From positions 24,689-88,688 of the forward strand of contig JAGXHJ010000065.1 in NCBI GenBank assembly GCA_024636315.1: a stretch of DNA of 64,000 nucleotides. Reading direction: 5' to 3'. The position numbers were made by a program, and so were the translations under genes. The stretch is from Methylophaga sp. GTDB lineage: Bacteria; Pseudomonadota; Gammaproteobacteria; Nitrosococcales; Methylophagaceae. The stretch's first letter is position 1; every line of letters begins with the position of its first letter. This document shows positions 53,557 to 63,856 of this stretch, piece after piece. Below the pieces are notes generated by a model. That model saw only the letters and a program-made list of their open reading frames with translations, had not been told where the DNA came from and did not search any database.

Positions 53557-54822
53557 ATGCGTTTTCAAACTCTGCCACAATGGTTAAAGTGGCAGGAGTC
53601 ACTCCATTTCACCGAAGTTGATCCAGGCCTTGAACGAGTAGGTCAGGTATGGCAACAGCTCGGCGGTATTTCAAAGCTACCTTTTACCGTGGTCACAATT
53701 GCTGGTACGAATGGCAAGGGGTCCTCGGTGGCAATGCTGGAGTCGATTCTTCGTGCAGCAGGTTATCGTACTGGTACCTACACCTCACCGCATTTATTAC
53801 AGTATAACGAACGTATCTGTATGGATGGCAAGACATGTGATGATAAAACGATCTGCGAAGCTTTTGATCGTATAGATAAAGCGCGTGATGATATATCGCT
53901 GACTTATTTTGAATTTGCAACTTTAGCTGCTGTCGATATCTTTAGCCGTAATAAAATTGATATTGCCATTTTAGAAGTCGGCATGGGTGGGCGATTAGAC
54001 GCGGTTAATCTCTTTGATACTGATATTGCTCTAATTACCCCGATTAGCCTTGATCATACCGCCTGGTTAGGGACTACCCGCGAAGCTATAGGTTTTGAAA
54101 AAGCGGGCGTTATACGGCAGGATAAACCTGTTGTTTGCTCTGAAAAAATGCCGCCACAGAGTCTAATAAGTTATTCGACTTCACTTCAAGCACCTACTTA
54201 TATGGCAGGTAAAGAATTTAATATTGTCGTAAATAAAGACCAATGGCATTGGTCCAATAGCCATGTTCAATTTAAAAACCTACCTTTTCCTGCATTGATG
54301 GGAGCTTATCAGCTTCAGAATGCTGCCGCTGTACTTCAGGTTATAAGTTTATTAAATCATCAGCGTTATGCTATTTCTGAAGATGCTATCAAAAGCGGTT
54401 TAGCAACGGTGCAACTTGCAGGGCGATTCCAACAAATTCACGGTGATATCACAACTATTTTAGATGTCACACATAATCAACAAGGTGCAGAGAATTTAGC
54501 ACAATTATTAGTTGAAATACCTTGCCAAGGGCAAACGTTTGCTGTGTTATCGATGTTGAAAGACAAAGATGTAGTCAGCGTAGCCTCTATATTAAAACCC
54601 GTTATTGACGTTTGGTATGTTGCTGGTCTTGAAGGTAGTAGGGGAATGACCAGTGATACATTAGCGGCACAGCTCACTAATATCATTGATGAAGATAACA
54701 TCAGGCCCTTTTCAACAGTGATTGAGGCTTATGACCAAGCTATGAACTGTGCTAAGAAAGGTGACCGAGTGTTGGTGTTTGGCTCGTTTCATACTGTTGA
54801 AGCAGTGTTAACACGGCTTTAA
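53557..54822 (+). CDS. folC: Dihydrofolate/folylpolyglutamate synthase FolC
   Basis: 421 residues. P-loop FTVVTIAGTNGKGSSVAMLE, YTSPHLLQYNERI, LEVGMGGRLDAVNLFDTDIA, ITPISLDHTAWLGTTREAIG, ILDVTHNQQGAENLAQLL. Adds glutamate to dihydropteroate and folates. Follows accD by 14 bases. The usual dedD, cvpA and purF genes of the E. coli order do not follow; the next gene is convergent. Confidence 0.95.
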   Translation: MRFQTLPQWLKWQESLHFTEVDPGLERVGQVWQQLGGISKLPFTVVTIAGTNGKGSSVAMLESILRAAGYRTGTYTSPHLLQYNERICMDGKTCDDKTICEAFDRIDKARDDISLTYFEFATLAAVDIFSRNKIDIAILEVGMGGRLDAVNLFDTDIALITPISLDHTAWLGTTREAIGFEKAGVIRQDKPVVCSEKMPPQSLISYSTSLQAPTYMAGKEFNIVVNKDQWHWSNSHVQFKNLPFPALMGAYQLQNAAAVLQVISLLNHQRYAISEDAIKSGLATVQLAGRFQQIHGDITTILDVTHNQQGAENLAQLLVEIPCQGQTFAVLSMLKDKDVVSVASILKPVIDVWYVAGLEGSRGMTSDTLAAQLTNIIDEDNIRPFSTVIEAYDQAMNCAKKGDRVLVFGSFHTVEAVLTRL

Positions 54823-54868
54823 ATACTGGCAGAACACTACATCATTTTCTACGATAAGCTATTCTAAA

Positions 54869-56728
54869 TTAGCGATACATTTCCTTGATTTCAGCCTGAT
54901 GAAACTCAAGTACTTTACTACGTTTAATTTTCATAGTTGGTGTCATTAAATCGTTTTCGATAGTCCAAGGTTCCAGCATTAGCGTGACGCGACGAATTTT
55001 TGCATAGGCAGGGAAGTCATGTAATAAACTTCTTAAGCGTTGGAGCACGTTAGCCTTTAAGGCTTTATTAGCGAGGCTGTTTCGATCAAACACATCTAAG
55101 CCATGTTCTTTGGCTAAACTAAACCAATGATCAGCATTGAGTACTAATAAGGCCGCTAGGTGTGATTCACCTTCGCCTACCACCAATGCTTGTTCAAAAA
55201 TTTCATCCATCAATATCGCCGCTTCAATGTCGCTAGGTGGTACTTTTTCACCATTATTTAAAATTAGAATATCTTTTATGCGTCCAGTTATGTAGACATG
55301 TCCATTTTTACCGATACGTGCTTGATCACCTGTGTGCAACCAGCCTTCAGTGTTAATGATTTGAGCCGTAGCTTTGTGATTATTCCAATAACCCAGCATA
55401 TTACCTGGGCCACGAGATAACAATTCATCATTCTCGCCGATCATAACGCTAACGCCTGGAATAGGTATTCCAACACTAGCAGGATCATTACTATCTGGCT
55501 TATTTACACTAATGACAGGACTGGTTTCAGTCATGCCATAGCCTTGCAATAAACAAAAGCCAAGACCAATAAATAATTTAGAGACGGGCAGAGGTAACGC
55601 GGCTCCTCCACTAACAATGAGGCGCATATTTCCGCCTAATCGTTCTTGTACTTTTGATGCTACAAGCTTTTCCAGCAGTGGCCACATCATAAAACTTGGT
55701 TGCCACTTACAATTACCTTGTTGGTGTTGAAAGCGAGCCCAGCCGGTGGTTACCGTAGTTTGAAATAAGGCTTTGGCGATAAATGATTTCGTTGATAATT
55801 GAGATTTTAAGCGGCAATAAATTCGCTCAAAAATACGTGGTACAGCGATCATGATGGTCGGTTTTACATATTGCATATCCTCTGCAAGCTGGGGAATACC
55901 ACGAGCATAGGCAACAGTAGCACCGGCCATCATCGGTAAATAATAGCCTGCTGTACGTTCTAAAGTATGAGACAACGGTAAAAAAGATAGAAATATGTCA
56001 CTAGGTAATACGTCAATATATTGTAATGAGCTAGCGGCCACAGATAACATATTGTAGTGACTAAGCATCACGCCTTTAGGACGGCCAGTTGTACCAGAAG
56101 TGTATATGATCGATGCTAATTGATCGGGCTTTGCATTGCTAGCATGTATCGCTCCACTATTGCTGGGCAACCAGTATTTCGCATAGATAGCGGGATCTGA
56201 TAACACCTCATCATCATAGTTATTAATAATGACGCGTTGAATATTATGCGCTTCCGTTAGCGATGGTTCTAGCCGTTTCCACTGAGCTGCATTTTGTAGA
56301 AAAAGCAGCTTAACATCGGCATCCTGCAAGATATAAGCAACGCTGTCCGGACGATCATCTGGATACAAAGGAACAACAACCAACCCCAAGCCCATTGCTG
56401 CTTGATCAAAAAACACCCATTCTTTACAGTTTTTTAAGTTAATTGCCACCCGATCGCCAGGCGCTAAATTTTGTTTGGCTAAGGCATCTTGCCAGCGTGC
56501 TACCTGAATTGCTACTTCCTGCCAAGAAATGTCATACCATTCTTTTCGTGAATTAGAATAGCTACGGTAGGCGGTATGTTGAGGGCTACGTTTTAGTCGC
56601 TCTTGGAATAAACCATAGAGTGTTCCAGCTTGTTCTGGTGGAATGGAATCATTATGCGTCGAAACGACCACTGTGTTTTCTGGTGGTATGAAATCAGTGT
56701 TCGTTGTGACAGTCATGGGATAAACCAT
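54869..56728 (-). CDS. Long-chain acyl-CoA synthetase (AMP-forming)
   Basis: 619 residues, ATG 56728; an ATG at 56716 is also in frame. AMP-binding signature SIIYTSGTTGRPKGVMLSHY, LLQGYGMTETSPVISVNKP, ITGRIKDILILNNGEKVPPS, and an N-terminal segment SNSRKEWYDISWQEVAIQVA. It has the extended C-terminal part of long-chain FadD15-like ligases (LLHDFPAYAKIRRVTLMLEP, LMTPTMKIKRSKVLEFHQ). Activates fatty acids. Adjacent to fadL, so uptake and activation of fatty acids are linked. Confidence 0.92.
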   Translation of the reverse strand: MVYPMTVTTNTDFIPPENTVVVSTHNDSIPPEQAGTLYGLFQERLKRSPQHTAYRSYSNSRKEWYDISWQEVAIQVARWQDALAKQNLAPGDRVAINLKNCKEWVFFDQAAMGLGLVVVPLYPDDRPDSVAYILQDADVKLLFLQNAAQWKRLEPSLTEAHNIQRVIINNYDDEVLSDPAIYAKYWLPSNSGAIHASNAKPDQLASIIYTSGTTGRPKGVMLSHYNMLSVAASSLQYIDVLPSDIFLSFLPLSHTLERTAGYYLPMMAGATVAYARGIPQLAEDMQYVKPTIMIAVPRIFERIYCRLKSQLSTKSFIAKALFQTTVTTGWARFQHQQGNCKWQPSFMMWPLLEKLVASKVQERLGGNMRLIVSGGAALPLPVSKLFIGLGFCLLQGYGMTETSPVISVNKPDSNDPASVGIPIPGVSVMIGENDELLSRGPGNMLGYWNNHKATAQIINTEGWLHTGDQARIGKNGHVYITGRIKDILILNNGEKVPPSDIEAAILMDEIFEQALVVGEGESHLAALLVLNADHWFSLAKEHGLDVFDRNSLANKALKANVLQRLRSLLHDFPAYAKIRRVTLMLEPWTIENDLMTPTMKIKRSKVLEFHQAEIKEMYR

Positions 56729-56732
56729 AACG

Positions 56733-58064
56733 TTACAGGAATAACCAGCGCATTTGCATGCCTAGAATATCAACACTGGCATTGTAGTCACCTTTTAACG
56801 TGTAACCGTTATTATCAGTATCATTAATCGTCGGATCGCTGACAAATATATGGGTATAGCCAGCATCGAGGGTAATATTATCTGAATATTTATAGCTAGC
56901 ACCTATTGCAAGCCATTTACGATCTTCATCGGGAATGCGTGGTGTTCGATATTGATCAGAAACAGGTGTTTGATCATAAGCGACCCCGCCACGGAAAGTC
57001 CAAGTATCATTATGAACGTAAGTAAGACCTAGACCATAGCGCATATTATTGTCCCAGTTTTCTTCTTTGCTACTATTGAGACGTACCGAATCGGTTGAGT
57101 TAATTGTTAAATCTTCGAAGCGACTCCATCGCGTCCAACTCGCATCACCCATGATGGCCCATTTATTATTAATTTGATGGTGGACGGCAAAAGAGGCTGT
57201 TTCGGGTAAGGTCACTTTGCCATCTAGATCACCGTTGGCAAACCCAGCGATGTTTGCCGCGTTTTGTACTGCGCCATTATTGGGTATATCAAAGGTTCCC
57301 TTTCCGTGTAGATGATGAGAGATCTTTGAGCGGTATGCTAAGGCAATTCGTGTTGCCTCAGTAGCTTGAAATATTAAACCAAGATTGTAACCCCAGCTCC
57401 AATCATCAGCCGTTATATTTGCTTTACCATCATGAGACTGAGGAGCGGCACAGCCTGCTTCGGATACTTTGGCACAAACGGCACCAAAATCAACAGCCTG
57501 AGTAAGCTCCAGATCAGCATATTGCAGATTGATACCAAAACCTAATGACAATTTTTCAGTTGTTTGAAATGCAAATGATGGATTGATATTAACGGTTTTT
57601 AAATCAGATTTAACTGCATGGTAACGACCCACCCAATTATCATCATATTCAGTTACTAGGCCAAAAGGTGCATTAACTCCGATCCCGGCAACCATGCGGT
57701 CATTAAGTCGGTGGGCATAATAGAAATTTGGAACAATAGCTAGTTTTCCGCCATTATCACCATCCCCACTAATTGCAGTACCACCGAGAGTTGATGGCAG
57801 AGTCGAACCTCCATTAGCAAAGTCACTTTCAGGCTTTATGAAGTTCAGACCTGTAGCAAATTCAGAATGCGATAAATAGGTTAAGCCCGCTGGATTAAAA
57901 AATATTGTGCTTGCATCTTCTGCAACTGCGGCACTACCTGCAAAAGCACGGCCTAGACCAGTAACACTTTGTTCGATAATCGCAAAACCAGAGGCATAGC
58001 TCATTGAGCTAAGTGTTGAGGCAATTAAAAAGCTGCCGAGTTTTAATTTATAGTGCTGTGCCAT
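56733..58064 (-). CDS. fadL: Outer-membrane long-chain fatty acid transporter FadL family
   Basis: 443 residues, signal peptide (FLIASTLSSMSYASG), then the FadL N-terminal hatch pattern GFAIIEQSVTGLGRAFAGSA and the NPA motif in TIFFNPAGLTYLS, followed by beta-barrel strands to a C-terminal aromatic residue (MQMRWLFL). Long-chain fatty acid or hydrophobic compound uptake across the outer membrane. Four bases separate it from the ligase, so the two are an operon. Confidence 0.93.
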   Translation of the reverse strand: MAQHYKLKLGSFLIASTLSSMSYASGFAIIEQSVTGLGRAFAGSAAVAEDASTIFFNPAGLTYLSHSEFATGLNFIKPESDFANGGSTLPSTLGGTAISGDGDNGGKLAIVPNFYYAHRLNDRMVAGIGVNAPFGLVTEYDDNWVGRYHAVKSDLKTVNINPSFAFQTTEKLSLGFGINLQYADLELTQAVDFGAVCAKVSEAGCAAPQSHDGKANITADDWSWGYNLGLIFQATEATRIALAYRSKISHHLHGKGTFDIPNNGAVQNAANIAGFANGDLDGKVTLPETASFAVHHQINNKWAIMGDASWTRWSRFEDLTINSTDSVRLNSSKEENWDNNMRYGLGLTYVHNDTWTFRGGVAYDQTPVSDQYRTPRIPDEDRKWLAIGASYKYSDNITLDAGYTHIFVSDPTINDTDNNGYTLKGDYNASVDILGMQMRWLFL

Positions 58065-58147
58065 GCGCAGCTTTCCTCTTCATATAGTTGTTATAGATGT
58101 GAAAACTAGCCCAAGCATTTAAATGGTGCAAGTTTTAATTACGTTAC

Positions 58148-58834
58148 CTAACGGCGTTTAAATAATAGATCCCACACGCCATGGCCTAATTTATGGCCGC
58201 GTTGCTCGAATTTGGTGAGTGGACGATAATCTGGGCGAGGGATGTATCCTGAGCTATCAGCGCAATTTATAAATTCATCACTATTAGATAACTCTTCTAA
58301 CATCTGTTCAGCATAATGTTGCCAATCCGTCGCCATATGCAAATGACCACCCGGTTTTATTTTAGCGGCTAAAATATCGACAAATGTGGGTTGAATAATA
58401 CGACGTTTATGATGACGTTTTTTATGCCATGGATCAGGGAAATAGAGCTGCACGCGATCTAATGCATTATCAGCAAGACGGTTATTTAGTAATTCGACAG
58501 CATCGGTACAAGCAACACGTAAATTAGTTAAACCTTGTTGCTCAATAGCCTTTAGCAATTGGCCTACACCAGGCCGATGTACTTCAACACCTAAAAAGTC
58601 CTGTTCAGGTTGTTCAGCTGCCATTTGGGCAAGCGTAGCGCCATTGCCAAAACCTATTTCCAATACTTTCGGTGCATCACGACCAAAAAGTTGATTGAGA
58701 TCAATCATTGAATCAGCTTCATCAATGGCAAATTGCGGCCAAAGCTCATCAATAGCGCGTTGTTGTCCAGGGGTTAAGCGACCTTCACGGCGGACAAAGC
58801 TACGTACGGTACGTAGTGGTTTTCCTTCAATCAT
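58148..58834 (-). CDS. trmB: tRNA (guanine-N7-)-methyltransferase TrmB
   Basis: 228 residues. RSFVRREGRLTPGQQRAIDE, VLEIGFGNGATLAQMAAEQP, FLGVEVHRPGVGQLLKAIEQ, and the signature LYFPDPWHKKRHHKRRIIQP. C-terminal FEQRGHKLGHGVWDLLF. Makes m7G46 in tRNA. Reverse strand; a palindrome lies just upstream of its start. Confidence 0.97.
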   Translation of the reverse strand: MIEGKPLRTVRSFVRREGRLTPGQQRAIDELWPQFAIDEADSMIDLNQLFGRDAPKVLEIGFGNGATLAQMAAEQPEQDFLGVEVHRPGVGQLLKAIEQQGLTNLRVACTDAVELLNNRLADNALDRVQLYFPDPWHKKRHHKRRIIQPTFVDILAAKIKPGGHLHMATDWQHYAEQMLEELSNSDEFINCADSSGYIPRPDYRPLTKFEQRGHKLGHGVWDLLFKRR

Positions 58835-58862
58835 TATAATGTTGCTACCTAAAATGTATGGT

Positions 58863-58880
58863 TTAACTATATATAGTTAA
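58863..58880. promoter_or_regulatory. 18-bp perfect palindrome upstream of trmB
   Basis: TTAACTATATATAGTTAA, 29 bases upstream of the trmB start codon on the reverse strand. Symmetry and position suggest a repressor operator over the trmB promoter; the binder is not identifiable. Confidence 0.45.
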
Positions 58881-59508
58881 TGTAAATATCGCGTACGATC
58901 ATACATTAAACTTTTGGATTGATGTGTCATCTACTGTGGCCACAGTTAGTGAACGACTAAGTTGTTGTGATGACGAATTCTCCCAAAAATATCATCATAA
59001 CCGTATAATTCATCGTTGACCTTAGTTTTAGTGAGTGGCACTCATGTTTTAGCTTTCGTTTGAGTTGAGGTGTTTTTTGCTCTCTTTATTAGAACGCTGA
59101 TATTGCCATTCGCAACTTAATGAATAAAAGGTGAAACGACTTAGTTGTCGGAATTGTTTTTGTCGTTGTATTAGCAGGTAATGCAATTATATCAAGGCTG
59201 GTCAGCTTAGGTATAGCAACAGATTATTCTGATACCATGCCATTGTGTGAAACAGCAGAATCTTCAATAATGGCCTTGTTTCTACTAGTAGTCATCGTGT
59301 CACAAGTTGTCTTAATTACGATGAATGATGAATGTTACTAGTAGAGGAAACTGATAAATTTGAATTGCTAGTCGTGCGAAAAAAGCCTATTCGAGTTAGA
59401 ATGTAAGGTGAATTTAAGAATTTATAGCGGGTTTGACTTTTGTTGAGCCTTACATAACGAGCATTTTGCTTGTTTAAATCAAGCAAAGCACAGAGAGAGA
59501 AAGTATAT
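58881..59508. other. Gene-poor gap before edd with possible degraded ORF
   Basis: No complete gene is visible. Around 59141-59340 one frame reads like two hydrophobic helices (VVGIVFVVVLAGNAIIS and IMALFLLVVIVSQVVLITM), but it lacks a start codon and is preceded by a stop. A nearby second frame reads VFFALFIRTLILPFAT. This looks like a decayed membrane protein. The rest probably contains the edd promoter; I see no clear RNA gene or terminator. Confidence 0.3.
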
Positions 59509-61332
59509 ATGGTTCATCCAGTATTAGAAGCAGTTACTAACGACATAATTGAGCGAAGCCGTGTTAGCCGTGCGGCCTATTTAGCACGGATTGATGCCGC
59601 AGTTGAAACTGGGCCTCACCGGGCGCAATTAGAATGTGGTAATTTGGCACATGCTTTTGCTGCCAGTGCTGCTGGTGAAAAAACGGATTTAACTGCTAAT
59701 GTTAAAGCTAACATTGGCATCATCTCTTCTTATAATGATATGTTATCCGCACATCAACCGTATAAAACCTACCCTGATTTAATAAAAAGAGCGGCACTTT
59801 TAGCCGGCGGCGTTGCACAATTTGCTGGTGGTGTACCTGCTATGTGTGATGGTGTAACCCAAGGTCAGCCAGGCATGGAGTTATCATTGTTCAGCCGCGA
59901 TGTGATTGCGATGGCATCAGCCATTGGCTTAAGTCACAACATGTTTGATGGCGCTTTGTTTTTAGGTATTTGTGACAAAATCGTGCCGGGATTATTAATT
60001 TCAGCATTGAGTTTTGGTCACTTACCTGCGATCTTCGTACCTGGTGGACCAATGCCAAGTGGCTTACCAAACAAAGAAAAAGTCCGTATCCGTCAGCTTT
60101 ATGCCGAAGGTAAGGTGGATCGAAATGCTTTGTTAAAAGCTGAGTCTGAGTCTTATCATAGTCCTGGTACATGTACTTTTTATGGTACGGCCAATAGCAA
60201 TCAAATGATGGTTGAAATGATGGGGCTACATTTACCGGGTAGCTCATTTATTAACCCTAACACGCCATTACGTGATGCATTGACTGTGAGTGCTACCGAG
60301 CAAGTATTAAAATTTACCGCTATGGGCGATGATTTCCGGCCAATAGGCTATATGATTGATGAAAAAGCGATCGTGAATGCCATGATAGGTTTAATGGCAA
60401 CAGGTGGTTCAACTAACCATACCATGCATTTAGTGGCTATTGCCCGTGCCGCAGGGATCAGTATCAATTGGGACGATTTCGACAAGATTGGTAGGATCAT
60501 TCCATTACTTACGCGAATCTATCCAAATGGTGATGCAGATATCAATCATTTCCAAGCTGCAGGTGGCATGGGCGTATTGATTGGTGAGTTGTTATCAAAA
60601 GGCTTGTTGCACGAAGACATTATGACTGTTGCATCAACACGTGGCATGAGTACTTATACTCAAGAACCAAAATTAGTTGAAGGCAAATTGATTTGGGAAG
60701 AAGGTCCAGGAAAATCGTTAGACCTTAGTGTTATCGGTACATTTGATAAACCTTTCTCTGCCACAGGCGGCTTGCATTTGATTCACGGTAATTTAGGTCG
60801 AGGTGTGTCAAAGATCTCTGCGGTAGCTGAAGAGCATCAAATTGTAGAGGCACCCGCAATGGTGTTTGATGATCAAGATGACGTAGTAGCTGCATTCAAA
60901 CGTGGTGAAATGCAAAAAGATTTGATCGTGGTCCTACGTTTCCAAGGTCCGAAAGCAAACGGCATGCCTGAACTGCATAAATTGACACCAATATTAGGTA
61001 TCTTACAAGATAAAGGTTTCCACGTGGCACTTGTGACGGATGGTCGTATGTCCGGTGCATCAGGTAAGGTGCCTTCAGCCATTCATATGTGTCCAGAATG
61101 TGAAATTGGTGGCCCATTAACGCGTGTTCGTACCGGTGATATGCTACATTTAAATACACAGACAGGTGATTTAAACATTTTGATTGATGACGAGGTATTT
61201 AATAATCGCACACAATGCATCAAAGGCAGTATCGAACATCATTATGGTATGGGACGAGAATTATTTGATAGTTTCCGTCGCGGTGTTTCATCTGCAGAAA
61301 CCGGTGCCATCAATATGTTTAACGTTGAATAA
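59509..61332 (+). CDS. edd: 6-phosphogluconate dehydratase
   Basis: 607 residues from ATG 59509 with GAGAGAGAAAG upstream; a TTG at 59470 would add 13 unlikely residues. [100 protein letters not shown], with the three iron-sulphur cysteines of the dihydroxy-acid dehydratase family. Converts 6-phosphogluconate to KDPG. In methylotrophs the KDPG route cleaves RuMP-pathway sugars. eda follows after 30 bases. Confidence 0.97.
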   Translation: MVHPVLEAVTNDIIERSRVSRAAYLARIDAAVETGPHRAQLECGNLAHAFAASAAGEKTDLTANVKANIGIISSYNDMLSAHQPYKTYPDLIKRAALLAGGVAQFAGGVPAMCDGVTQGQPGMELSLFSRDVIAMASAIGLSHNMFDGALFLGICDKIVPGLLISALSFGHLPAIFVPGGPMPSGLPNKEKVRIRQLYAEGKVDRNALLKAESESYHSPGTCTFYGTANSNQMMVEMMGLHLPGSSFINPNTPLRDALTVSATEQVLKFTAMGDDFRPIGYMIDEKAIVNAMIGLMATGGSTNHTMHLVAIARAAGISINWDDFDKIGRIIPLLTRIYPNGDADINHFQAAGGMGVLIGELLSKGLLHEDIMTVASTRGMSTYTQEPKLVEGKLIWEEGPGKSLDLSVIGTFDKPFSATGGLHLIHGNLGRGVSKISAVAEEHQIVEAPAMVFDDQDDVVAAFKRGEMQKDLIVVLRFQGPKANGMPELHKLTPILGILQDKGFHVALVTDGRMSGASGKVPSAIHMCPECEIGGPLTRVRTGDMLHLNTQTGDLNILIDDEVFNNRTQCIKGSIEHHYGMGRELFDSFRRGVSSAETGAINMFNVE

Positions 61333-61362
61333 ATAATTATTTAAAACTTTGGAAAAAATACA

Positions 61363-61995
61363 ATGAGCCTAACCATTAAAGAAATTATGACTATTTCACC
61401 AATTGTACCGGTGATGGTTATTAATAACGTTGAACATGCTGTGCCATTAGCCAAAGCTTTGGTTAAAGGTGGTTTGAAAGTATTAGAAATTACCTTACGG
61501 ACGCCTGCAGCTTTAGAATCTATTAGACGTATTAAAGCAGAAGTACCAGATGCCATCGTCGGCGCAGGTACTATCATTAATATCGAAACATTAAATCAAG
61601 CAATTGAAGCTGGCGCTCAATTTATTGTTAGCCCAGGCACAACTGATAAATTAATAGATGCTGCTTTAGCAACTGGCGTGCCTTTATTGCCGGGTATTGC
61701 TAATCCTAGTGATGCAATGCGTTTGCTAGAAAAAGGCATTACGGCAATGAAGTTTTTCCCTGCAGAAGCCGCAGGTGGCGTGCCAATGCTTAAATCAATT
61801 GGCGCACCGATTCCACAAATTACATTTTGCCCAACTGGTGGCGTAAGCCAAAAGAATGTTAAAGAATACTATAGCTTGCCAAATGTGGCGTGTGTAGGTG
61901 GTTCTTGGATGTGTGCGGCAAATTTAGTTGATGCTGAAGATTGGGATGAAATTACCCGTTTATCTGCTGAAGCGGTGCAATTAGCAACTAGCTAG
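61363..61995 (+). CDS. eda: KDPG aldolase
   Basis: 210 residues. IVPVMVINNVEHAVPLAKAL, GGLKVLEITLRTPAALESI, AGTIINIETLNQAIEAGAQF, IVSPGTTDKLIDAALATGVP, and the Schiff-base Lys in GITAMKFFPAEAAGGVPML. Cleaves KDPG to pyruvate and glyceraldehyde 3-phosphate. Operon with edd. Confidence 0.97.
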   Translation: MSLTIKEIMTISPIVPVMVINNVEHAVPLAKALVKGGLKVLEITLRTPAALESIRRIKAEVPDAIVGAGTIINIETLNQAIEAGAQFIVSPGTTDKLIDAALATGVPLLPGIANPSDAMRLLEKGITAMKFFPAEAAGGVPMLKSIGAPIPQITFCPTGGVSQKNVKEYYSLPNVACVGGSWMCAANLVDAEDWDEITRLSAEAVQLATS

Positions 61996-62012
61996 TTAAT
62001 TTTTCGCCAAAG

Positions 62013-62062
62013 AGGGGCTGGGAGCATCGAGTTAATATCTCGGGGTTCCCTGTCCCTTTTTT
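62013..62062 (+). terminator. Terminator after eda
   Basis: AGGGG and GGGA on the left pair with TCCC and CCCT on the right, with an inner CGAG/CTCG stem, ending in six T. About 18 bases after the eda stop; it also faces the convergent DUF2063 gene. Confidence 0.65.
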
Positions 62063-62106
62063 GTTGCTGAGTTCATTTATAAACATATTTCGTTTTATAT
62101 AAACTT

Positions 62107-62865
62107 CTAGTTTAAAATTAATATTTCACGTTGTAACCAGTCATCAATCAAGGCACGGGCACCATCGATTACAACTTGTGGGTTGGGATGTTTTAATTCA
62201 GTAGCAATTGTTTCTGCAGCCATTTGGCCTGCTAGTCCATCATTAAGTAAATTGATAAGACGTACGCTCACAGGGTTTAATTCCAAAAAGGTGATGCTGT
62301 CCTCTTTGTTGCGATAGACAAGTAAGTGAACGGGACTGTTGCTTGCTTCATTGGGTTGAAAGTCGGGACCAATCTGATGAACAGGATAGTTGTAAACTAA
62401 AGGCCATGCCAGCGGCGAAGTCTTAAAGCTAATGTCTAAAATGTCTTGGCTTGAATTGATCTTTGCAGGTTCTACCTCATCATCTAAAACACTTAATGCT
62501 AATTCTACCCATTCATAATGTGCGAGCTCTTGAATGAAAATGGGATCATTGGCATTGTCACGATCATTTTCAAGGTAAGCCATAAATTCGCGGCCAATCT
62601 GATGAAATAAGGGCGTTTTACAATGGTGTTTTATCATGAAATCACGAATCATGCTGTGCCAAGCTTCATCGGAGATGATTTGCCGTAAAACAGGAAAGCC
62701 ATTGGCGATAAAGCCTTCTATATTGTTGTAAAAAAGTTCACGATAAATCGCCATGCGCCGTGGTTCTATGTTGTCAGGCACAGGTTGGTTATCAGGATCG
62801 CGTAGGAAGGCCGCAAACTGGTATTGGGTATCGATAAAACTCGGCGGTTTAGGCTGTTGCGACAT
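62107..62865 (-). CDS. DUF2063 family protein (BufC/HvfC-like)
   Basis: 252 residues. IDTQYQFAAFLRDPDNQPVP, RRMAIYRELFYNNIEGFIAN, GFPVLRQIISDEAWHSMIRD, FLELNPVSVRLINLLNDGL: the DUF2063 'putative DNA-binding' family. Its partners with DUF692 act as a modification complex for small cysteine-rich metal-binding peptides (bufferins and HvfA-type peptides). Overlaps the DUF692 gene by 17 bases. The function in this strain is inferred from the pairing. Confidence 0.88.
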   Translation of the reverse strand: MSQQPKPPSFIDTQYQFAAFLRDPDNQPVPDNIEPRRMAIYRELFYNNIEGFIANGFPVLRQIISDEAWHSMIRDFMIKHHCKTPLFHQIGREFMAYLENDRDNANDPIFIQELAHYEWVELALSVLDDEVEPAKINSSQDILDISFKTSPLAWPLVYNYPVHQIGPDFQPNEASNSPVHLLVYRNKEDSITFLELNPVSVRLINLLNDGLAGQMAAETIATELKHPNPQVVIDGARALIDDWLQREILILN

Positions 62866-63697
62866 GGGCTTGTTCCTGAATCGACTGGTAATGACGAATT
62901 TTATCTACTTCAGTGATTAATGTATCAAGTGATGGGATATTAAAATCACGCTCTAACAGTGTTGGTAGGACACCGTGATGTCGATAGGTGAGTTCTAATA
63001 ATTCCCATACGGGATCGATGATATCAGCACCGTGAGTATCTACTTTTAGATCATCTGCTTCATCATAGTGTCCTGCGATATGTAGGTAGGCAATTCGATC
63101 ACTCGCTACGGATTTAATATAACTGGCGGCATCATAACCGTGGTTAATACTGTTGACGTAAATATTATTAACATCAAGTAATAAGTCACAATTTGCTTGT
63201 TCAAGTACACCGTTTAAAAAGTCAATTTCAGACATTTCCTGCCCTGGCGCAGCATAATACGAGACATTTTCAATGATTAAAGGTCGTTCTAAAATTTCTT
63301 GGACACGTCGGATACGTTTGGCAACATGACTGACGGCTTGTTCTGTGAAGGGTATAGGCATTAAGTCATACAGATGACCATCATCACTACAATAGCTTAG
63401 ATGTTCGCTATAAGATTGTATGTTGTGTTTATCAAAGAACTTTTTCAAGCGGATTAAAAAGTCTTCATCCAATGGCGCTGGGCTACCTATTGATAATGAT
63501 AGACCATGACAGATCATTGGATAACGTTCAGCAAAATGTGCAAATTTCTTACCTAAGAGGCCGCCCATTTCCATCCAGTTTTCAGGCGCAACTTCAAGGA
63601 AGTCAGCAGGGTTATGGTCAAGTGCATCGAGCTCATTCATGAAGCTTCTGCGGAGCCCTAAACCTGCACCAGATATTGGGCATGAGGCCGTATTCAT
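62849..63697 (-). CDS. DUF692 family enzyme (MbnB/BufB/HvfB-like)
   Basis: 282 residues. ISGAGLGLRRSFMNELDALD, FLEVAPENWMEMGGLLGKKF, ICHGLSLSIGSPAPLDEDFL, YSEHLSYCSDDGHLYDLMPI, RPLIIENVSYYAAPGQEMSE, LLLDVNNIYVNSINHGYD, IAYLHIAGHYDEADDLKVD, and DTHGADIIDPVWELLELTYR. The His/Asp/Glu pattern is the TIM-barrel with a di- or tri-iron site of this family, which oxidises Cys in precursor peptides. A precursor gene (BufA/HvfA) is normally just upstream; none is seen in the remaining 300 bases. Confidence 0.9.
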   Translation of the reverse strand: MNTASCPISGAGLGLRRSFMNELDALDHNPADFLEVAPENWMEMGGLLGKKFAHFAERYPMICHGLSLSIGSPAPLDEDFLIRLKKFFDKHNIQSYSEHLSYCSDDGHLYDLMPIPFTEQAVSHVAKRIRRVQEILERPLIIENVSYYAAPGQEMSEIDFLNGVLEQANCDLLLDVNNIYVNSINHGYDAASYIKSVASDRIAYLHIAGHYDEADDLKVDTHGADIIDPVWELLELTYRHHGVLPTLLERDFNIPSLDTLITEVDKIRHYQSIQEQAHVATA

Positions 63698-63722
63698 TAA
63701 TTATCTCCTGATTATCTTTCTG

Positions 63723-63738
63723 TCATTATGACTAATGA
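63723..63738. promoter_or_regulatory. Inverted repeat upstream of DUF692 gene
   Basis: TCATTA-TGAC-TAATGA, a perfect 6-bp inverted repeat 26 bases upstream of the DUF692 start on the reverse strand, continuing into TAATGGG. It loosely resembles half of a Fur-type box (GATAATGATAAT...), but the match is partial. Candidate operator only. Confidence 0.35.
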
Positions 63739-63856
63739 TAATGGGAAATGTTACATATTGATTTATGTTTTAAGCGTTATTCCAAAATTAGCTAGACTGA
63801 TTAGGTGTGTATTTTTGTTTTAAACAGAATCGTCATTTTTTTGGTAGGAGACGTAC

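Noticed and set aside
59041-59340. Intact small membrane protein gene before edd
   Set aside because: The hydrophobic frame has no start codon, is preceded by a stop, and the neighbouring frame holds the only matching upstream piece; at most a decayed gene.
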